From: Carideicomes alvinocaridis
Lineage (GTDB): Bacteria > Pseudomonadota > Alphaproteobacteria > Rhodobacterales > Rhodobacteraceae
DNA: 64,000 nucleotides
Direction: 5' to 3'
NCBI GenBank assembly: GCA_005473895.2
Contig: SRJI02000020.1
Coordinates: 1-64,000 of the forward strand
Below, one piece after another: positions 23,932-33,317 of this stretch. Every line of letters begins with the position of its first letter. Positions within the stretch are counted from its first letter, which is position 1. The notes under the pieces were generated by a model, which had not been told where the DNA came from, searched no databases, and saw nothing but the letters and a program-made list of their open reading frames with translations. The position numbers and the translations under genes are program-made.

Positions 23932-26175
23932 TTGCCCCTTTCCCCCCCTGACAGAGACACGTTCCTGCCGCCGGTGAACCCGGGCGAGGGCCTGCGGGAT
24001 CTGGGGCGGATGCTGCGCCGGCGATGGGCGCTGGTGGCGGCCTGCCTGCTGGGCGCGGTGGCCGCGGCGCTGCTCTACCTGGCGCAGGCCACGCCGGTCT
24101 TCACCGCCAACGGCTCGTTGCTGATCGACCCGCGCTACGGGCAGACGCCCGGGGGCGGGGCGCAGGTGATTCCGGGGCTGCTGTCCTCCGACGCGCTGAC
24201 GGTGGATAGCGAGATCCGGGTGCTGACCTCGCGCGAGGTGACGCTGGCGGCGGTGCGGGAGCTGGGGCTCGGTGAGTTTCCTGCGCCAGAGGGCCGGACG
24301 CTCGCCCGCCTGCCGCATTTCCTGGGCCCGGGACGGGCCGAGGCCGCGCCGCGCCTGACGGCGCAGATGCGGGCGGAGCAGCGGATGGAAGCGGTGCGCC
24401 GCGCCTTCGTCCAGGGGCTGGAGGTGCAGCGGGCCGGCGAGAGCTACGTGCTGGACATCAGCTTTACCACGCCCCGGCTGGACCTCGCGCCGCGGGCGGT
24501 GAACACGCTGATCCGGGAATACCTGCGCGTCTCGGGTCAGAACCAGGCGCAGATGCAGGAGCGGTCGCGGCAATGGCTCTCGGCGCGCATCGAGGAGCTG
24601 GGCCGCGGCCTGCGCGCGGCGGAGCAGCGGGTGGCGGCCTACCGGCGGGAGCATCAGTTGCTCGCCTCGGACGGGCAGCTTCTGCCGTCGGAAATGGCGC
24701 TGAACGCGGCCAACCGGCAGCTCGTGCAATTGCGGGGCGAGGCGCAGGCCAAGGCGGTGCAGGCGGACCAGCTGGCCGAGAAGATCGCGCTTGGTCGGAT
24801 CGACGCGGTGCGCATCCCGGCGGCGGACCGGACACGCGCGCTGGAGGAGTTCGAGGCGCGCTACGCGAAGCTCCTGCAGGACGAGCGCGAGGTGCTGGTG
24901 ATCTGGGACAAGACGGTGCCGAGCGCGGTGGACCTGCGCCGGCGCCAGGCCGAGACGCGGGACCTGATCCTGGCCGAGTACCGCCAGATCCTCGACGGGC
25001 TGAGAATGCAGCAGGAGGCGCTGGACCTGCGCGCGGCCGCCACGCAGGAGCTGATCGCGGAGGCGGAGGCGACCTATGGCGCGGACATCGCCAAGAGCGT
25101 GGAGCTGCGCAGCCTCGAGCGCGAGGCGGGGGCGAAGCGCGACCTTTACGAGCGGCTGCTGGAGGAGTTCAACAGCGCCTCGCAGCTCGCCACGTTCGAC
25201 ACGGTCGCGGCGCGGGTGATCGCCTGGGCCGTGGCGCCGGTGGAGCCCTCGGCGCCACGCTCCCGGCTGATCGTGCTGGGCGCGGCGCTGGCGGGGCTGG
25301 TGCTGGGCTGCAGCGTGGTCTTCCTGGCCGAATCGCTGGACCAGACCTTCCGCACACCCCGCGAGGTGACGGAGGAGCTGGGGCTGGATTTCCTGGGGGT
25401 GATCCCCGCCTTCCGCTCCGAGTCCGGCGGGCGGGCGCGGGGCGCGCCGTTGCTGCCGCCCGCGGCGCGCCGGCTGGATTTCGCGCTGCGCGCGCCGCAT
25501 TCGGTCACGGCGGAGACGCTGCGCGCGCTGCATGGCCGGCTGGCGCGCACGGGCCTGCCGCAGGCGGGAGAGGGGGGCCGGGTGATCGGCCTGACCTCCA
25601 CGCTGCGGGCGGAGGGCAAGACGACCACGGCCTTCAACCTCGCCGTCGTCTTCGCGCGCGAGGGGGAGCGGGTGGCGATCCTCGACCTCGACCCGGTGGG
25701 GCGCGACCTGACGCGACAGCTCGGCGCCGTTCTGCCCAGGGGCAATGCGCTGGCCACGCTGTGCCGTAACCCGGAGGCGGCGGCCGCGACCCTGCCGCTG
25801 GAGGGTGCACCGGGGCTGACGGTGATCGGCAATTCCGGCCCGCATTTCGTGGAGCGATTCGCGCCGCGCGACATGGAGAACCTGCGCCGCGTCCTCGCGG
25901 CCCTGCGGGCGGAGCATGATTATGTCATCGTCGATCTGCCGCCGGTGCTGGGCGCGGTGGAGGCGCAGTTGCTCGCCCCGCTCTGCGACGGGGTGATCCA
26001 CCTGGTGAGGTGGGGCCGCACCCCGCGGGAACAGGTCGCGGCCGCGCTGCGCCAACTGGACCTGCCGCAGGACAGCATGCTGGGCGCGCTCTACACCCGG
26101 GCCGGGTTGCGCGACTACGGCCGCTACAACCTTTACGGTTCGTTAAACTATTACTCGAATTATCGGGAGAGTTGA
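23932..26175 (+). CDS. Polysaccharide co-polymerase / tyrosine autokinase (Wzc/ExoP type)
   Basis: A 747-residue inner-membrane protein combining a Wzz-type chain-length domain with a BY-kinase. Membrane helices lie at about 32-52 and 442-465 around a long coiled-coil periplasmic region. The cytoplasmic kinase has Walker A LRAEGKTTTAFNLA, Walker A' VAILDLDPVG and Walker B YVIVDLPPV. The last 27 residues hold seven tyrosines (ending SLNYYSNYRES), the usual autophosphorylation cluster. It controls polymer length and export. The start is uncertain: TTG 23932 or GTG 23974; no ATG is in frame. The outer-membrane partner Wza is not encoded in the window. Confidence 0.93.
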   Translation: MPLSPPDRDTFLPPVNPGEGLRDLGRMLRRRWALVAACLLGAVAAALLYLAQATPVFTANGSLLIDPRYGQTPGGGAQVIPGLLSSDALTVDSEIRVLTSREVTLAAVRELGLGEFPAPEGRTLARLPHFLGPGRAEAAPRLTAQMRAEQRMEAVRRAFVQGLEVQRAGESYVLDISFTTPRLDLAPRAVNTLIREYLRVSGQNQAQMQERSRQWLSARIEELGRGLRAAEQRVAAYRREHQLLASDGQLLPSEMALNAANRQLVQLRGEAQAKAVQADQLAEKIALGRIDAVRIPAADRTRALEEFEARYAKLLQDEREVLVIWDKTVPSAVDLRRRQAETRDLILAEYRQILDGLRMQQEALDLRAAATQELIAEAEATYGADIAKSVELRSLEREAGAKRDLYERLLEEFNSASQLATFDTVAARVIAWAVAPVEPSAPRSRLIVLGAALAGLVLGCSVVFLAESLDQTFRTPREVTEELGLDFLGVIPAFRSESGGRARGAPLLPPAARRLDFALRAPHSVTAETLRALHGRLARTGLPQAGEGGRVIGLTSTLRAEGKTTTAFNLAVVFAREGERVAILDLDPVGRDLTRQLGAVLPRGNALATLCRNPEAAAATLPLEGAPGLTVIGNSGPHFVERFAPRDMENLRRVLAALRAEHDYVIVDLPPVLGAVEAQLLAPLCDGVIHLVRWGRTPREQVAAALRQLDLPQDSMLGALYTRAGLRDYGRYNLYGSLNYYSNYRES

Positions 26176-26197
26176 AACAACTCCGGGGGACCGGGAC

Positions 26198-27403
26198 GTG
26201 CGACTCGACCAGAGCCGGGGCCGGAAGGACGGCGGCCCCGCCCCATCGCGGAAGGCCCGTATCGAGGTGTTCGGCTTCGACGTGGCCGAGATTTCCCAGG
26301 TGCGGCGCATTCGGGCGCTGATGTCGCTGGGGCACGAGGTCCACAGCTTTACCATGAGCCGCGGGAACATGGCGCCCGGGGACGCTCCGGACTGGCCCAA
26401 CACCCACCTCTTCCACACCGTGAACGAGAACCTGCCGCGCCGGGCGGCGGTGGTCGCGGGTTCCGTCGCGCGGATGGCCCGGCACCGGCGGCGTCTGCAG
26501 GCGGCGGACCTGATCATCGCCCGCAACCTCGACATGCTGGCCATCGCCTGGGCGGCGCGCGCCATGGCCGGGGCGGGGCACGTGCCGCTGGTCTACGAAT
26601 GCCTCGACATCCACGGGGCCCTGTGCCGCGCGGATGCGGCCGGGCGCGCCATGCGCGCGGCGGAGCGGGCGCTGCTCGACCGGATCGCGATGCTGGTGGT
26701 CTCCTCCCCGGGCTTCGTGCGCGACTATTTCGGGCCGGTGCAGGCCTATCGCGGCCCCTGGGCGCTGTGGGAAAACCGGCTGGCCGCCGGGGCGGAGCTG
26801 CCGCCACGACCGACAATGGTAGCCGCGCCCGGCGGTCCGCTGCGGCTGGGCTGGGTCGGCACGATCCGCTGCGGGCCGAGCCTCGCCCTGCTGGCGGAGG
26901 TGGCGGACCGCATGGGCCCGGCCGTCGAGATCCGCATCCATGGCGTCGTCCATCGCCATGCCCTGCCGGAGTTCGACGCGGTGGTCGGCGCTCGCAGGAA
27001 CATGTCTTTTCACGGCCCCTACCGATATCCGCAGGATCTGCCGGCGATCTATGGCGGTTGCGATCTGGTCTGGGCGCAGGACCTCTGGCAGCGGGGTGGC
27101 AATTCCGACTGGCTGCTGCCGAACCGCATCTACGAGGCGGGCTGGGCCGGCTGCCCCGCCATCGCCGTGGCGGGGACGGAGACCGGGCGCCGGGTGGCCG
27201 GGGACGGGTTGGGCTGGGTCCTGCCGCAGGCCCGTGCGGAGGCGCTGGCGGCCTTGCTGGCGCGGCTCGGTCGCGAAGAGATAGCGGCCCGGCGCCGCTC
27301 CCTCCTGCAACGGCCGGCGGGTGCCTTCGTCCAGGACGGGGCGGAGATCGAGGCGGTGATCGCGCGGCTCGTGGGCGGCGGAACGGGAGCGCGGGCGGCA
27401 TGA
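26198..27403 (+). CDS. Glycosyltransferase, GT-B fold (GT4-like)
   Basis: A 401-residue predicted cytoplasmic glycosyltransferase starting at GTG 26198. The N-terminal half has the Rossmann pattern of sugar transferases (VFGFDVAEISQVRRIRAL, ADLIIARNLDMLAIA, VYECLDIHG). The C-terminal half has LGWVGTIRCGPSL and the nucleotide-binding segment IYEAGWAGCPAIAVAGTE. Donor and acceptor cannot be read from sequence. It overlaps the next glycosyltransferase by four bases (ATGA at 27400) and lies 22 bp after wzc, so it belongs to the polysaccharide operon. Confidence 0.85.
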   Translation: MRLDQSRGRKDGGPAPSRKARIEVFGFDVAEISQVRRIRALMSLGHEVHSFTMSRGNMAPGDAPDWPNTHLFHTVNENLPRRAAVVAGSVARMARHRRRLQAADLIIARNLDMLAIAWAARAMAGAGHVPLVYECLDIHGALCRADAAGRAMRAAERALLDRIAMLVVSSPGFVRDYFGPVQAYRGPWALWENRLAAGAELPPRPTMVAAPGGPLRLGWVGTIRCGPSLALLAEVADRMGPAVEIRIHGVVHRHALPEFDAVVGARRNMSFHGPYRYPQDLPAIYGGCDLVWAQDLWQRGGNSDWLLPNRIYEAGWAGCPAIAVAGTETGRRVAGDGLGWVLPQARAEALAALLARLGREEIAARRRSLLQRPAGAFVQDGAEIEAVIARLVGGGTGARAA

Positions 27404-28407
27404 AGGATATCGCCACAGCCGTGGACCCCGCCGCGATCCTGGTCGCCCTGCCCACCCTGAACGAGGAGGCGCATGTCGGCGCCACGCTGGAGGCGCTGAT
27501 GGGCGACGATCCGGAGATGCGGAAAGTGCGCATCGTCGTCGCCGATGGCGGCAGCACCGACCGGACCCGCGCCATCGTGGCCGAGCACGCGGCGCGCCAT
27601 GACAACATCCGGCTGGTCGACAACCGGGCCCGGCTGCAGGCCGCAGCGGTCAACCTCGTGGCCGAGCGATGCGCGGATCCGCAGCATGCGGTTCTCGTGC
27701 GGGTCGACGCCCATGCGGTCTACCCGCCGGACTACGTGCGGTCGGTGGCCGACAGCCTGCTGCGACACGAGGCAGACGGCCTGGCCACGGTGATGGATTC
27801 GGTGGGCGCTTCGGGGTTCCAGCGGGGCGCGGCGCGGGCGGTGGGCTGCTGGCTGGGCACCGGCGGGTCGCGGCACCGCGGCGGCACCCGCTCGGGCTGG
27901 GTCGATCACGGGCACCATGCGGGGTTCCTGCTGGAGGCCTGGCGCGGGGTGGGTGGCTACGATGCCGGTTTCGTCGCCAACGAGGATGCGGAGCTGGATC
28001 ACCGGCTGGGCCGGGCCGGGCGGCGCATCTGGCTCGATGCGACGATCCGCATCGGCTATGTCATGCGCGACACGCCGGGCCGGCTGGCGCGGCAATACTG
28101 GCGCTACGGGATCGGGCGGGCGCAGACGATCCTCACCCATCGCATGCGGCCGCGCCTGCGGCAGGTGATCCCGCCGCTCTGCGCCGCCGCGAACCTGGCG
28201 GGTCTGCTGGCCGCGCCGCTCTGGCCGGGGATGCTGGCCCTGCCGGCGCTCTACCTGCTGCTGGTGGCCGGGGTGACGGCGCAGCTGGTGGCGCGCCACC
28301 GCGAGGCCTGCACGCTCTGGGCCGGGCCGGCGCTGATCGTCATGCATCATGGCTGGGGCCTGGGCTTCATCGCGCGGCTCTGCGGTCTGGCGGGGGGCGG
28401 GCGATGA
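27400..28407 (+). CDS. Family 2 glycosyltransferase (ExoA-like)
   Basis: A 335-residue GT2 enzyme. The GT-A domain has ILVALPTLNEEAHVGATLEAL, VVADGGSTDRTRAIV and the metal-binding RVDAHAVYP, with VANEDAELDHRLGRAGRRIW as the acceptor-site region. The last 100 residues contain hydrophobic segments for membrane attachment. The arrangement resembles ExoA of succinoglycan synthesis, which adds a sugar to the lipid-linked intermediate. The start is the ATG at 27400 overlapping the previous stop, and its own stop overlaps the next gene (ATGA at 28404). Confidence 0.88.
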   Translation: MKDIATAVDPAAILVALPTLNEEAHVGATLEALMGDDPEMRKVRIVVADGGSTDRTRAIVAEHAARHDNIRLVDNRARLQAAAVNLVAERCADPQHAVLVRVDAHAVYPPDYVRSVADSLLRHEADGLATVMDSVGASGFQRGAARAVGCWLGTGGSRHRGGTRSGWVDHGHHAGFLLEAWRGVGGYDAGFVANEDAELDHRLGRAGRRIWLDATIRIGYVMRDTPGRLARQYWRYGIGRAQTILTHRMRPRLRQVIPPLCAAANLAGLLAAPLWPGMLALPALYLLLVAGVTAQLVARHREACTLWAGPALIVMHHGWGLGFIARLCGLAGGGR

Positions 28408-29291
28408 GGATCGATCTCTGCATCTGCACCTTCCGCCGCCCCCAGGTGGTGGAGACGCTGGCCTCCGTCGGGCAGCTGCGCGTGCCCGATGGCGTGTCCC
28501 TGCGGGTGATCGTGGTGGATAACGACGACACGAACTCGGCCCGGGACCGGGTGACCGCGGCGGCGCTGAGCCTCGCGATCCCGCTGACCTATTTGCACGC
28601 GCCGGGGCGCAATATCGCCGTGGCCCGGAATGCCTGCCTCGACGCGACGGCGGCGGAGTGGGTCGCCTTCCTCGACGACGACGAGCTCGCGGAGCCGGGC
28701 TGGCTCTCGGCGCTGGTCGCGCGGCAGGCGGAGACCGGGGCCGACGCGGTCTTCGGCCCCAGCCGGGCGCTCTACGCTCCGGGGGCGCCGGGCTGGATCG
28801 CGGCGGGGGATTTCCACTCGCAAAGCGCGGTGGCCCGCCGGGGTCGGGTGGAAACGGGCCATACCTGCAACGCCCTGCTGCGCTGGCGCGGCGCCCCGTG
28901 GCGGGCGGAGCGCTTCGCCCCCGCGCTCGGCCGGTCGGGCGGCGAGGATACGGAGTTCTTCTTTCGCCTCGGCCGGATGGGCGCGCGCTATGCCATCGCG
29001 CCTGACGCCGTGGTGCGCGAGCCGGTGCCGCCCGCGCGGCTGAGCCTGGGCTGGCTGCTGCGGCGGCGGTTCCGGGTGGGCCAGAGCTACGCCCTCGGCG
29101 CCACGACCCCGGCGGCACGCGCGGGGCTCTTCGCCACGGCGGCGGCAAAGGCGGTCTATTGCGGGCTGCGCGCCGCCGCCCATCCGCTGCGGGCAGAGCG
29201 GCGGGCCTTCTGGCTGATCCGGGCGACGATGCATGCCGGTGTCTGCGCCGGGTGCCTGAGAATGCGGCAGGCGGTGCTGTATGGCGGGTAG
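28404..29291 (+). CDS. Family 2 glycosyltransferase (ExoM-like)
   Basis: A 295-residue GT2 enzyme. It begins MRIDLCICTFRRPQVVETLA, close to ExoM/ExoO-type transferases, followed by VIVVDNDDTNSARDR, the DXD-type motif AFLDDDELAEPGWL, and GGEDTEFFFRLGRMGARYA. A hydrophobic C-terminal part suggests membrane contact. It is translationally coupled to the ExoA-like gene and is the third glycosyltransferase in the operon, so with the priming sugar a repeat unit of at least four sugars is possible. Confidence 0.87.
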   Translation: MRIDLCICTFRRPQVVETLASVGQLRVPDGVSLRVIVVDNDDTNSARDRVTAAALSLAIPLTYLHAPGRNIAVARNACLDATAAEWVAFLDDDELAEPGWLSALVARQAETGADAVFGPSRALYAPGAPGWIAAGDFHSQSAVARRGRVETGHTCNALLRWRGAPWRAERFAPALGRSGGEDTEFFFRLGRMGARYAIAPDAVVREPVPPARLSLGWLLRRRFRVGQSYALGATTPAARAGLFATAAAKAVYCGLRAAAHPLRAERRAFWLIRATMHAGVCAGCLRMRQAVLYGG

Positions 29292-29330
29292 CGCGATCCC
29301 TTTCCGCCCGCGGCCGGGTGGCGCGGCCTG

Positions 29331-30164
29331 ATGCCCCGCGACCTGCCCCCGCGCGAGCGCCTCGCCCGTCACTGGGCGATCCTGAAGGGCCGCAGCCTGC
29401 ACAGCCTGCCGGGCCGCGCCCCCCGTCGGCGCAGCCTGTTCCTGCATATGCCGAAATGCGGCGGCACCTCGCTGTCCGAGGCGATGTACGCCACCGTCCC
29501 GTTTTCCGAGCGGATCGGCGTGATCGACGCCATCGCCACCCGCCGGGCCGCCGCCATGCTGCATTTCGGCGAGGACGCGCCGTTTCTCTGCCACGAGGAC
29601 AAGGAGACCGGGCAGCATGTCTTCGACCTGCGCGAGGCCCTGCTGCTGCAGCACATGGCCTGGGACACGATGCTGATCCACGGTCACGTGCTGTGGTCGG
29701 ACCGGGCCGAGCGGCATTTCGGCGAGAGCTACAGCTATGTCACGCTGCTGCGCGATCCGGTGGCGCGGATGATCTCCAACTACCGCATGACGCGGCGCAG
29801 CGGCGTGGTGCGTGACGGGATGGAGCGCTACCTCGACAGCGACATCGCCCGCCGTCATGCACAGGTCTACCTGCGCTATCTCTCGGGCCGCAACGATATC
29901 CCCGAGGCGGATCTGCCCGGCGCGCTGGCGCTGGCGGAGTCCCGGCTGGAGAGGTTCGCGCTGATCGGGTTTCTCGACGACATGGCGGGGTTCGTCGCGC
30001 GGTATCGCGAGATCTTCGATGTGCGGCTGAAACCCGCCCGTCTGAACGCCGCTCCTGAGCGGGCGCCGGACCTGCCGCCGGCACAGTTGGAGCGGATCAC
30101 CGAGCTTTGCGCCCCGGACATCGCGCTTTACGAGGCGGCGCGGCGCATTGCCGGGCGGGGCTGA
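29331..30164 (+). CDS. Sulfotransferase (PAPS-dependent), second copy
   Basis: A 277-residue protein of the carbohydrate sulfotransferase type related to heparan-sulfate 2-O enzymes. The PAPS-binding loop is LFLHMPKCGGTSLSEAM and the 3'-phosphate motif is TLLRDPVARMISNYR. No membrane anchor is visible, so sulfation would occur in the cytoplasm before flipping. It differs in type from the first sulfotransferase of the island, which suggests two different sulfation sites. It lies in the operon just before the polymerase gene. Confidence 0.87.
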   Translation: MPRDLPPRERLARHWAILKGRSLHSLPGRAPRRRSLFLHMPKCGGTSLSEAMYATVPFSERIGVIDAIATRRAAAMLHFGEDAPFLCHEDKETGQHVFDLREALLLQHMAWDTMLIHGHVLWSDRAERHFGESYSYVTLLRDPVARMISNYRMTRRSGVVRDGMERYLDSDIARRHAQVYLRYLSGRNDIPEADLPGALALAESRLERFALIGFLDDMAGFVARYREIFDVRLKPARLNAAPERAPDLPPAQLERITELCAPDIALYEAARRIAGRG

Positions 30165-30168
30165 GGCG

Positions 30169-31443
30169 ATGTCCGTCCTCTCCGCCCCGATCCCGCGCGC
30201 GGCTCTCTTCTGGGCGTGGGTCGATGCGCTGCTGCTGGTGACGGTGATCGGGGTCAGCGCCGACATGCTGGTCCGGATGGGCGCGGTGCAGTCGCTGGTC
30301 TGGATGCTGTGCTACGCGGTGGCGCTGCTGCGGATCGCCATGACCTGGCCAGACGCGCTGCGTGTGCTGCGCGACAACCGGGCGGTGGCGCTGTTCCCGG
30401 TGGTCTGCCTGGGCTCGGCGCTGTGGTCGCAGGTGCCGGCGGCCAGCCTGGAATACGGCGCGCAGCTGGTCATGACCTTCGCGATCGCCGGCTGGCTGGG
30501 CTGGCGCTATTCGCTGACGCTGATCCTCGGCGCGGTGGCCTGGGTGATCACGGCGAGCGTGCTGCTGTCGCTCCTGCACTGGGCGACGGGGGTCTTTCCG
30601 TGGCCGGTCTATACACGCGCGGGCGGGCTCGGGGGGCTTTACCTGCACAAGAACATGCTGGGCCAGAAGGCGCTGCTTTGCGGCATCGCGCTGGTCACGG
30701 TGCTGACCCTGCGGCGCGGCGAGGGGCGGGGCGCGGCGGGGCCGCCCGCGCTTGCGCTGATGCTGGCCGCGGGGGCGCTGGTCCTGTCGCAATCGATGAC
30801 CTCGGTGCTGCTGTTCCCGGTGACGCTCCTGGCCTGCCTGCTGATCAACCGCCGCCGCGTGCCCGCGCCGCTGTTCGTGCCGGTGGTGGTGGCGCTGGTC
30901 CTGGCGCTGGCCCTGGGGCCGGTGACGCTGGCCGTGCTGGGGGCGGACCCGGTGGCGCTGATCCTCGGGGCGGTGGGCAAGTCGCCGAGCCTGACCGGCC
31001 GGACGGATCTCTGGGCGGTGGGGCTGGAGGTGATCGCCGACCACCCGCTGCTGGGCCTCGGCTACGCCGCCTTTCCCGCGGCGCCGGATTACCTGAACGC
31101 GCGGCTGGAGATGACGCATATCGGCGCGCTGACCGTGGTGGCCTTTCACAACTTCCTGCTGGAGACGGCGGTCGCGGCGGGGATCCCCGGGCTGATCTCG
31201 ATGATGCTTTTGCTGGGCACGACGATCCGGCGGCTGCTGCGGCTGAGGGCGCGGACCGGCTCCGTTGCTGCCGGGGGGGCGCTGGTCATGACGGGCTGCG
31301 TGATCACCGCCTCGCTGCTGGGCGCGTCGCTCTACCGGCAGCACGAGTTCATGCTGGTGCTGGTCGTGCTCTTCGCCGTCAGCGCGGGGGAAGAAATGCG
31401 GTGCGCGGGTTGTCCGCGCTCGCGGGGGAGGGCGGCCCGATGA
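30169..31443 (+). CDS. Polysaccharide polymerase (Wzy/ExoQ-like, O-antigen ligase family)
   Basis: A 424-residue membrane protein with about ten to eleven hydrophobic segments. The large periplasmic loop region carries KSPSLTGRTDLWAVGLEVI followed by DHPLLGLGYAAF, the hallmark of Wzy_C/O-antigen ligase proteins such as ExoQ. It would join flipped repeat units in the periplasm. The start is ATG 30169, four bases after the sulfotransferase stop. Its stop overlaps the acyltransferase start (ATGA at 31440). Confidence 0.9.
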   Translation: MSVLSAPIPRAALFWAWVDALLLVTVIGVSADMLVRMGAVQSLVWMLCYAVALLRIAMTWPDALRVLRDNRAVALFPVVCLGSALWSQVPAASLEYGAQLVMTFAIAGWLGWRYSLTLILGAVAWVITASVLLSLLHWATGVFPWPVYTRAGGLGGLYLHKNMLGQKALLCGIALVTVLTLRRGEGRGAAGPPALALMLAAGALVLSQSMTSVLLFPVTLLACLLINRRRVPAPLFVPVVVALVLALALGPVTLAVLGADPVALILGAVGKSPSLTGRTDLWAVGLEVIADHPLLGLGYAAFPAAPDYLNARLEMTHIGALTVVAFHNFLLETAVAAGIPGLISMMLLLGTTIRRLLRLRARTGSVAAGGALVMTGCVITASLLGASLYRQHEFMLVLVVLFAVSAGEEMRCAGCPRSRGRAAR

Positions 31444-32513
31444 GTGGCGCGGCGACCGGGAGGCTGGAGACGCTGGACGGGCTGCGGGGCCTCGCGGCGC
31501 TTGTCGTCGTGGTGTCCCATTGCGCGAATGCGGGCTACCTGCCGCGGGCGCTCGGCGCGGGGTTCGGCCAGATGGGGGTCGGAATCTTCTACGTGCTGAG
31601 CGGCTTCCTGATGTCCCATCTCTACCTGCACGGGCAGCCGGACGCGGCGGCGATGCGGCGTTACCTCGTCGCAAGGCTGACCCGGGTGCTGCCGCTGTTC
31701 CACCTGGTGCTGGCGCTGTCGCTGCTGGGCTTCGCGGTGAGCGGGGTCAGCGTCTACGGCGTGGCGACCTGGCCGGGGATCCTGCGCAATGCGTTCCTGC
31801 TGCACGGCTCGACGATCCTGTGGTCGGTCCCGGTGGAGGTGCAGTATTACTTGCTGTTCCTGCTGATCTGGCGGGCCTGGCAGGGCGGATGGCATGGCCG
31901 CGCGCTGGCGGGGCTGGTCGTGGGGCAGGCGGCGCTGGCGGTGGCGATCTTCGTGACGCTGCGCGAGACGGCATTGCTGCCCTTCTGGCTGCATTATTTC
32001 CTGTTCGGCCACCTGCTGAGCCTTGCCGTCGCGCGGGGGGTGCTGGCGGGCGTCGCGTCGCATCCGGCTGCGCGCCGGCTGGCCTGGGGGGCCGTTGTGC
32101 TGCTGCCGCTGGCGCCGCCGATGGTGCGGGGGCTGCTGGGCGTGCCGGTGCTGCCGATCTTTGCCGATCCCGTCTCGGCCGGGTACCCGGCGCTGATCAT
32201 GGCGCTCGCACTGACCGGGGCGGGGCCGTTCCGCGCGCTGGCCTGGCCGGGACTGCGGTGGCTCGGCCGGATCTCCTTTGGCATCTACCTGCTGCACTGG
32301 CCGGTGCTGGCCCTCGCGCCGTTGCTGCCCGATCCGGTGGAGGCGCTGCCCGGCGCGGTCTTCGTCCTCGTGCTGCTGGTGACGGCGGGCCTGGCCGAGA
32401 TCGCCTGGAGGCTGGTCGAGCACCCGGCGCAGGGGCTGTTGCGGCCATGGCTGGACGAGGCGCTGGCCCCGCGGCAGGGGCGCGCGGCGCAGAGGACGGC
32501 GGGGGCGCGTTAG
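31440..32513 (+). CDS. Acyltransferase 3 family protein (ExoZ-like)
   Basis: A 357-residue membrane protein with about ten helices and the acyltransferase-3 signature LETLDGLRGLAALVVVVSH, then YVLSGFLMSHLYL and WSVPVEVQYYLLFLL. This family O-acetylates or O-succinylates sugars in exopolysaccharides. It may supply the acetyl groups that the esterase at 19.8-21.6 kb could remove. It ends the polysaccharide operon, and its TAG overlaps the TAA of the convergent iclR gene by two bases. Confidence 0.9.
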   Translation: MSGAATGRLETLDGLRGLAALVVVVSHCANAGYLPRALGAGFGQMGVGIFYVLSGFLMSHLYLHGQPDAAAMRRYLVARLTRVLPLFHLVLALSLLGFAVSGVSVYGVATWPGILRNAFLLHGSTILWSVPVEVQYYLLFLLIWRAWQGGWHGRALAGLVVGQAALAVAIFVTLRETALLPFWLHYFLFGHLLSLAVARGVLAGVASHPAARRLAWGAVVLLPLAPPMVRGLLGVPVLPIFADPVSAGYPALIMALALTGAGPFRALAWPGLRWLGRISFGIYLLHWPVLALAPLLPDPVEALPGAVFVLVLLVTAGLAEIAWRLVEHPAQGLLRPWLDEALAPRQGRAAQRTAGAR

Positions 32514-33304
32514 CCCTGCTGGGCCTCGGGCGCCGGTTCTTCGCCGAGGAAGACGGTGGAGATCTGCTGCGCCGTGCGGTGCATCAGGTCGAGGTGGCTG
32601 CGCGCCTTGTCCAGCGACATCCGCAGGACCGGCGCGTGGAAGGACAGCGTGGCATAAAGCCGGCCCGCCTGGTCGGCGATCGGCACGGCCAGCGCGACCA
32701 TGCCCTCGATCGCCTCCTCGTTATCCTCGCCCCAGCCGCGCTGCCGGGTCAGCTGCAGCTCTTCCAGCAGGGCCGCGGGGTCGGTGATGGTGTTGGGCGC
32801 GCGGCGTTCCAGCGCCGAGATGTGCAGCAGCGGCGCGCGCTCGGCCTCGCTGAGGCTGGCCAGCCAGACCTTGCCGGCGGCGGAGCAATGCAGCGGCACG
32901 CGGGTGCCGATGGGCAGGGCGATCTGCAGCGGCCACTTGGTCTCCACCCGGTCGATATAGACCACCGCGTCGCCGTCGCGCTGCGCGATGTTGCAGGTCT
33001 CGCCGATCTTCTCCGACAGGTCCCGCAGCAGCATCGACACCGGCGCGCGCTGCCGCATGGTGGACACCATCCCGGCGGCCAGCCGCTGCATCCGATGGCC
33101 CGACACATAGCCGCGCCCGTCCGCGTGGCGGCGGATGAAGCCCTCGGTCTCCAGCGTCGACAGCAGACGGTGCGCGGTGGGCTTGGGCAGGTCCATCTCG
33201 GCCATGATGTCGGCGGCGGTCACCGGGGTCTCGCTGGCGCAGATCCGTTCAAGCAGCACCACAAGCCGCAGGTTGCCGGGGATCGCGGGGGCTTGTTCGG
33301 TCAT
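32510..33304 (-). CDS. IclR-family transcriptional regulator
   Basis: A 264-residue regulator. The winged helix-turn-helix is at about 8-75 (NLRLVVLLERICASETPVTAADIMAEM, KPTAHRLLSTLETEGFI). The IclR effector domain follows (SAAGKVWLASLSEAE, TITDPAALLEEL, RQRGWGEDNEEAIEGMVALA, VPIADQAG). It lies 13 bp downstream of the GMC oxidoreductase on the same strand and probably controls that gene and the divergent TRAP transporter in response to the transported substrate. An inverted repeat at 34987-35003 is a candidate operator. Confidence 0.94.
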   Translation of the reverse strand: MTEQAPAIPGNLRLVVLLERICASETPVTAADIMAEMDLPKPTAHRLLSTLETEGFIRRHADGRGYVSGHRMQRLAAGMVSTMRQRAPVSMLLRDLSEKIGETCNIAQRDGDAVVYIDRVETKWPLQIALPIGTRVPLHCSAAGKVWLASLSEAERAPLLHISALERRAPNTITDPAALLEELQLTRQRGWGEDNEEAIEGMVALAVPIADQAGRLYATLSFHAPVLRMSLDKARSHLDLMHRTAQQISTVFLGEEPAPEAQQG

Positions 33305-33317
33305 CGTCGGGCCTTCG

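Noticed and set aside
23896-26055. A 719-residue minus-strand frame opposite wzc
   Set aside because: No motifs, biased His/Arg/Gln composition; wzc is certain on the other strand.
28347-30266. A 639-residue minus-strand frame across the ExoM-like and sulfotransferase genes
   Set aside because: Composition is typical of antisense GC-rich sequence and the plus strand has clear enzyme motifs throughout.
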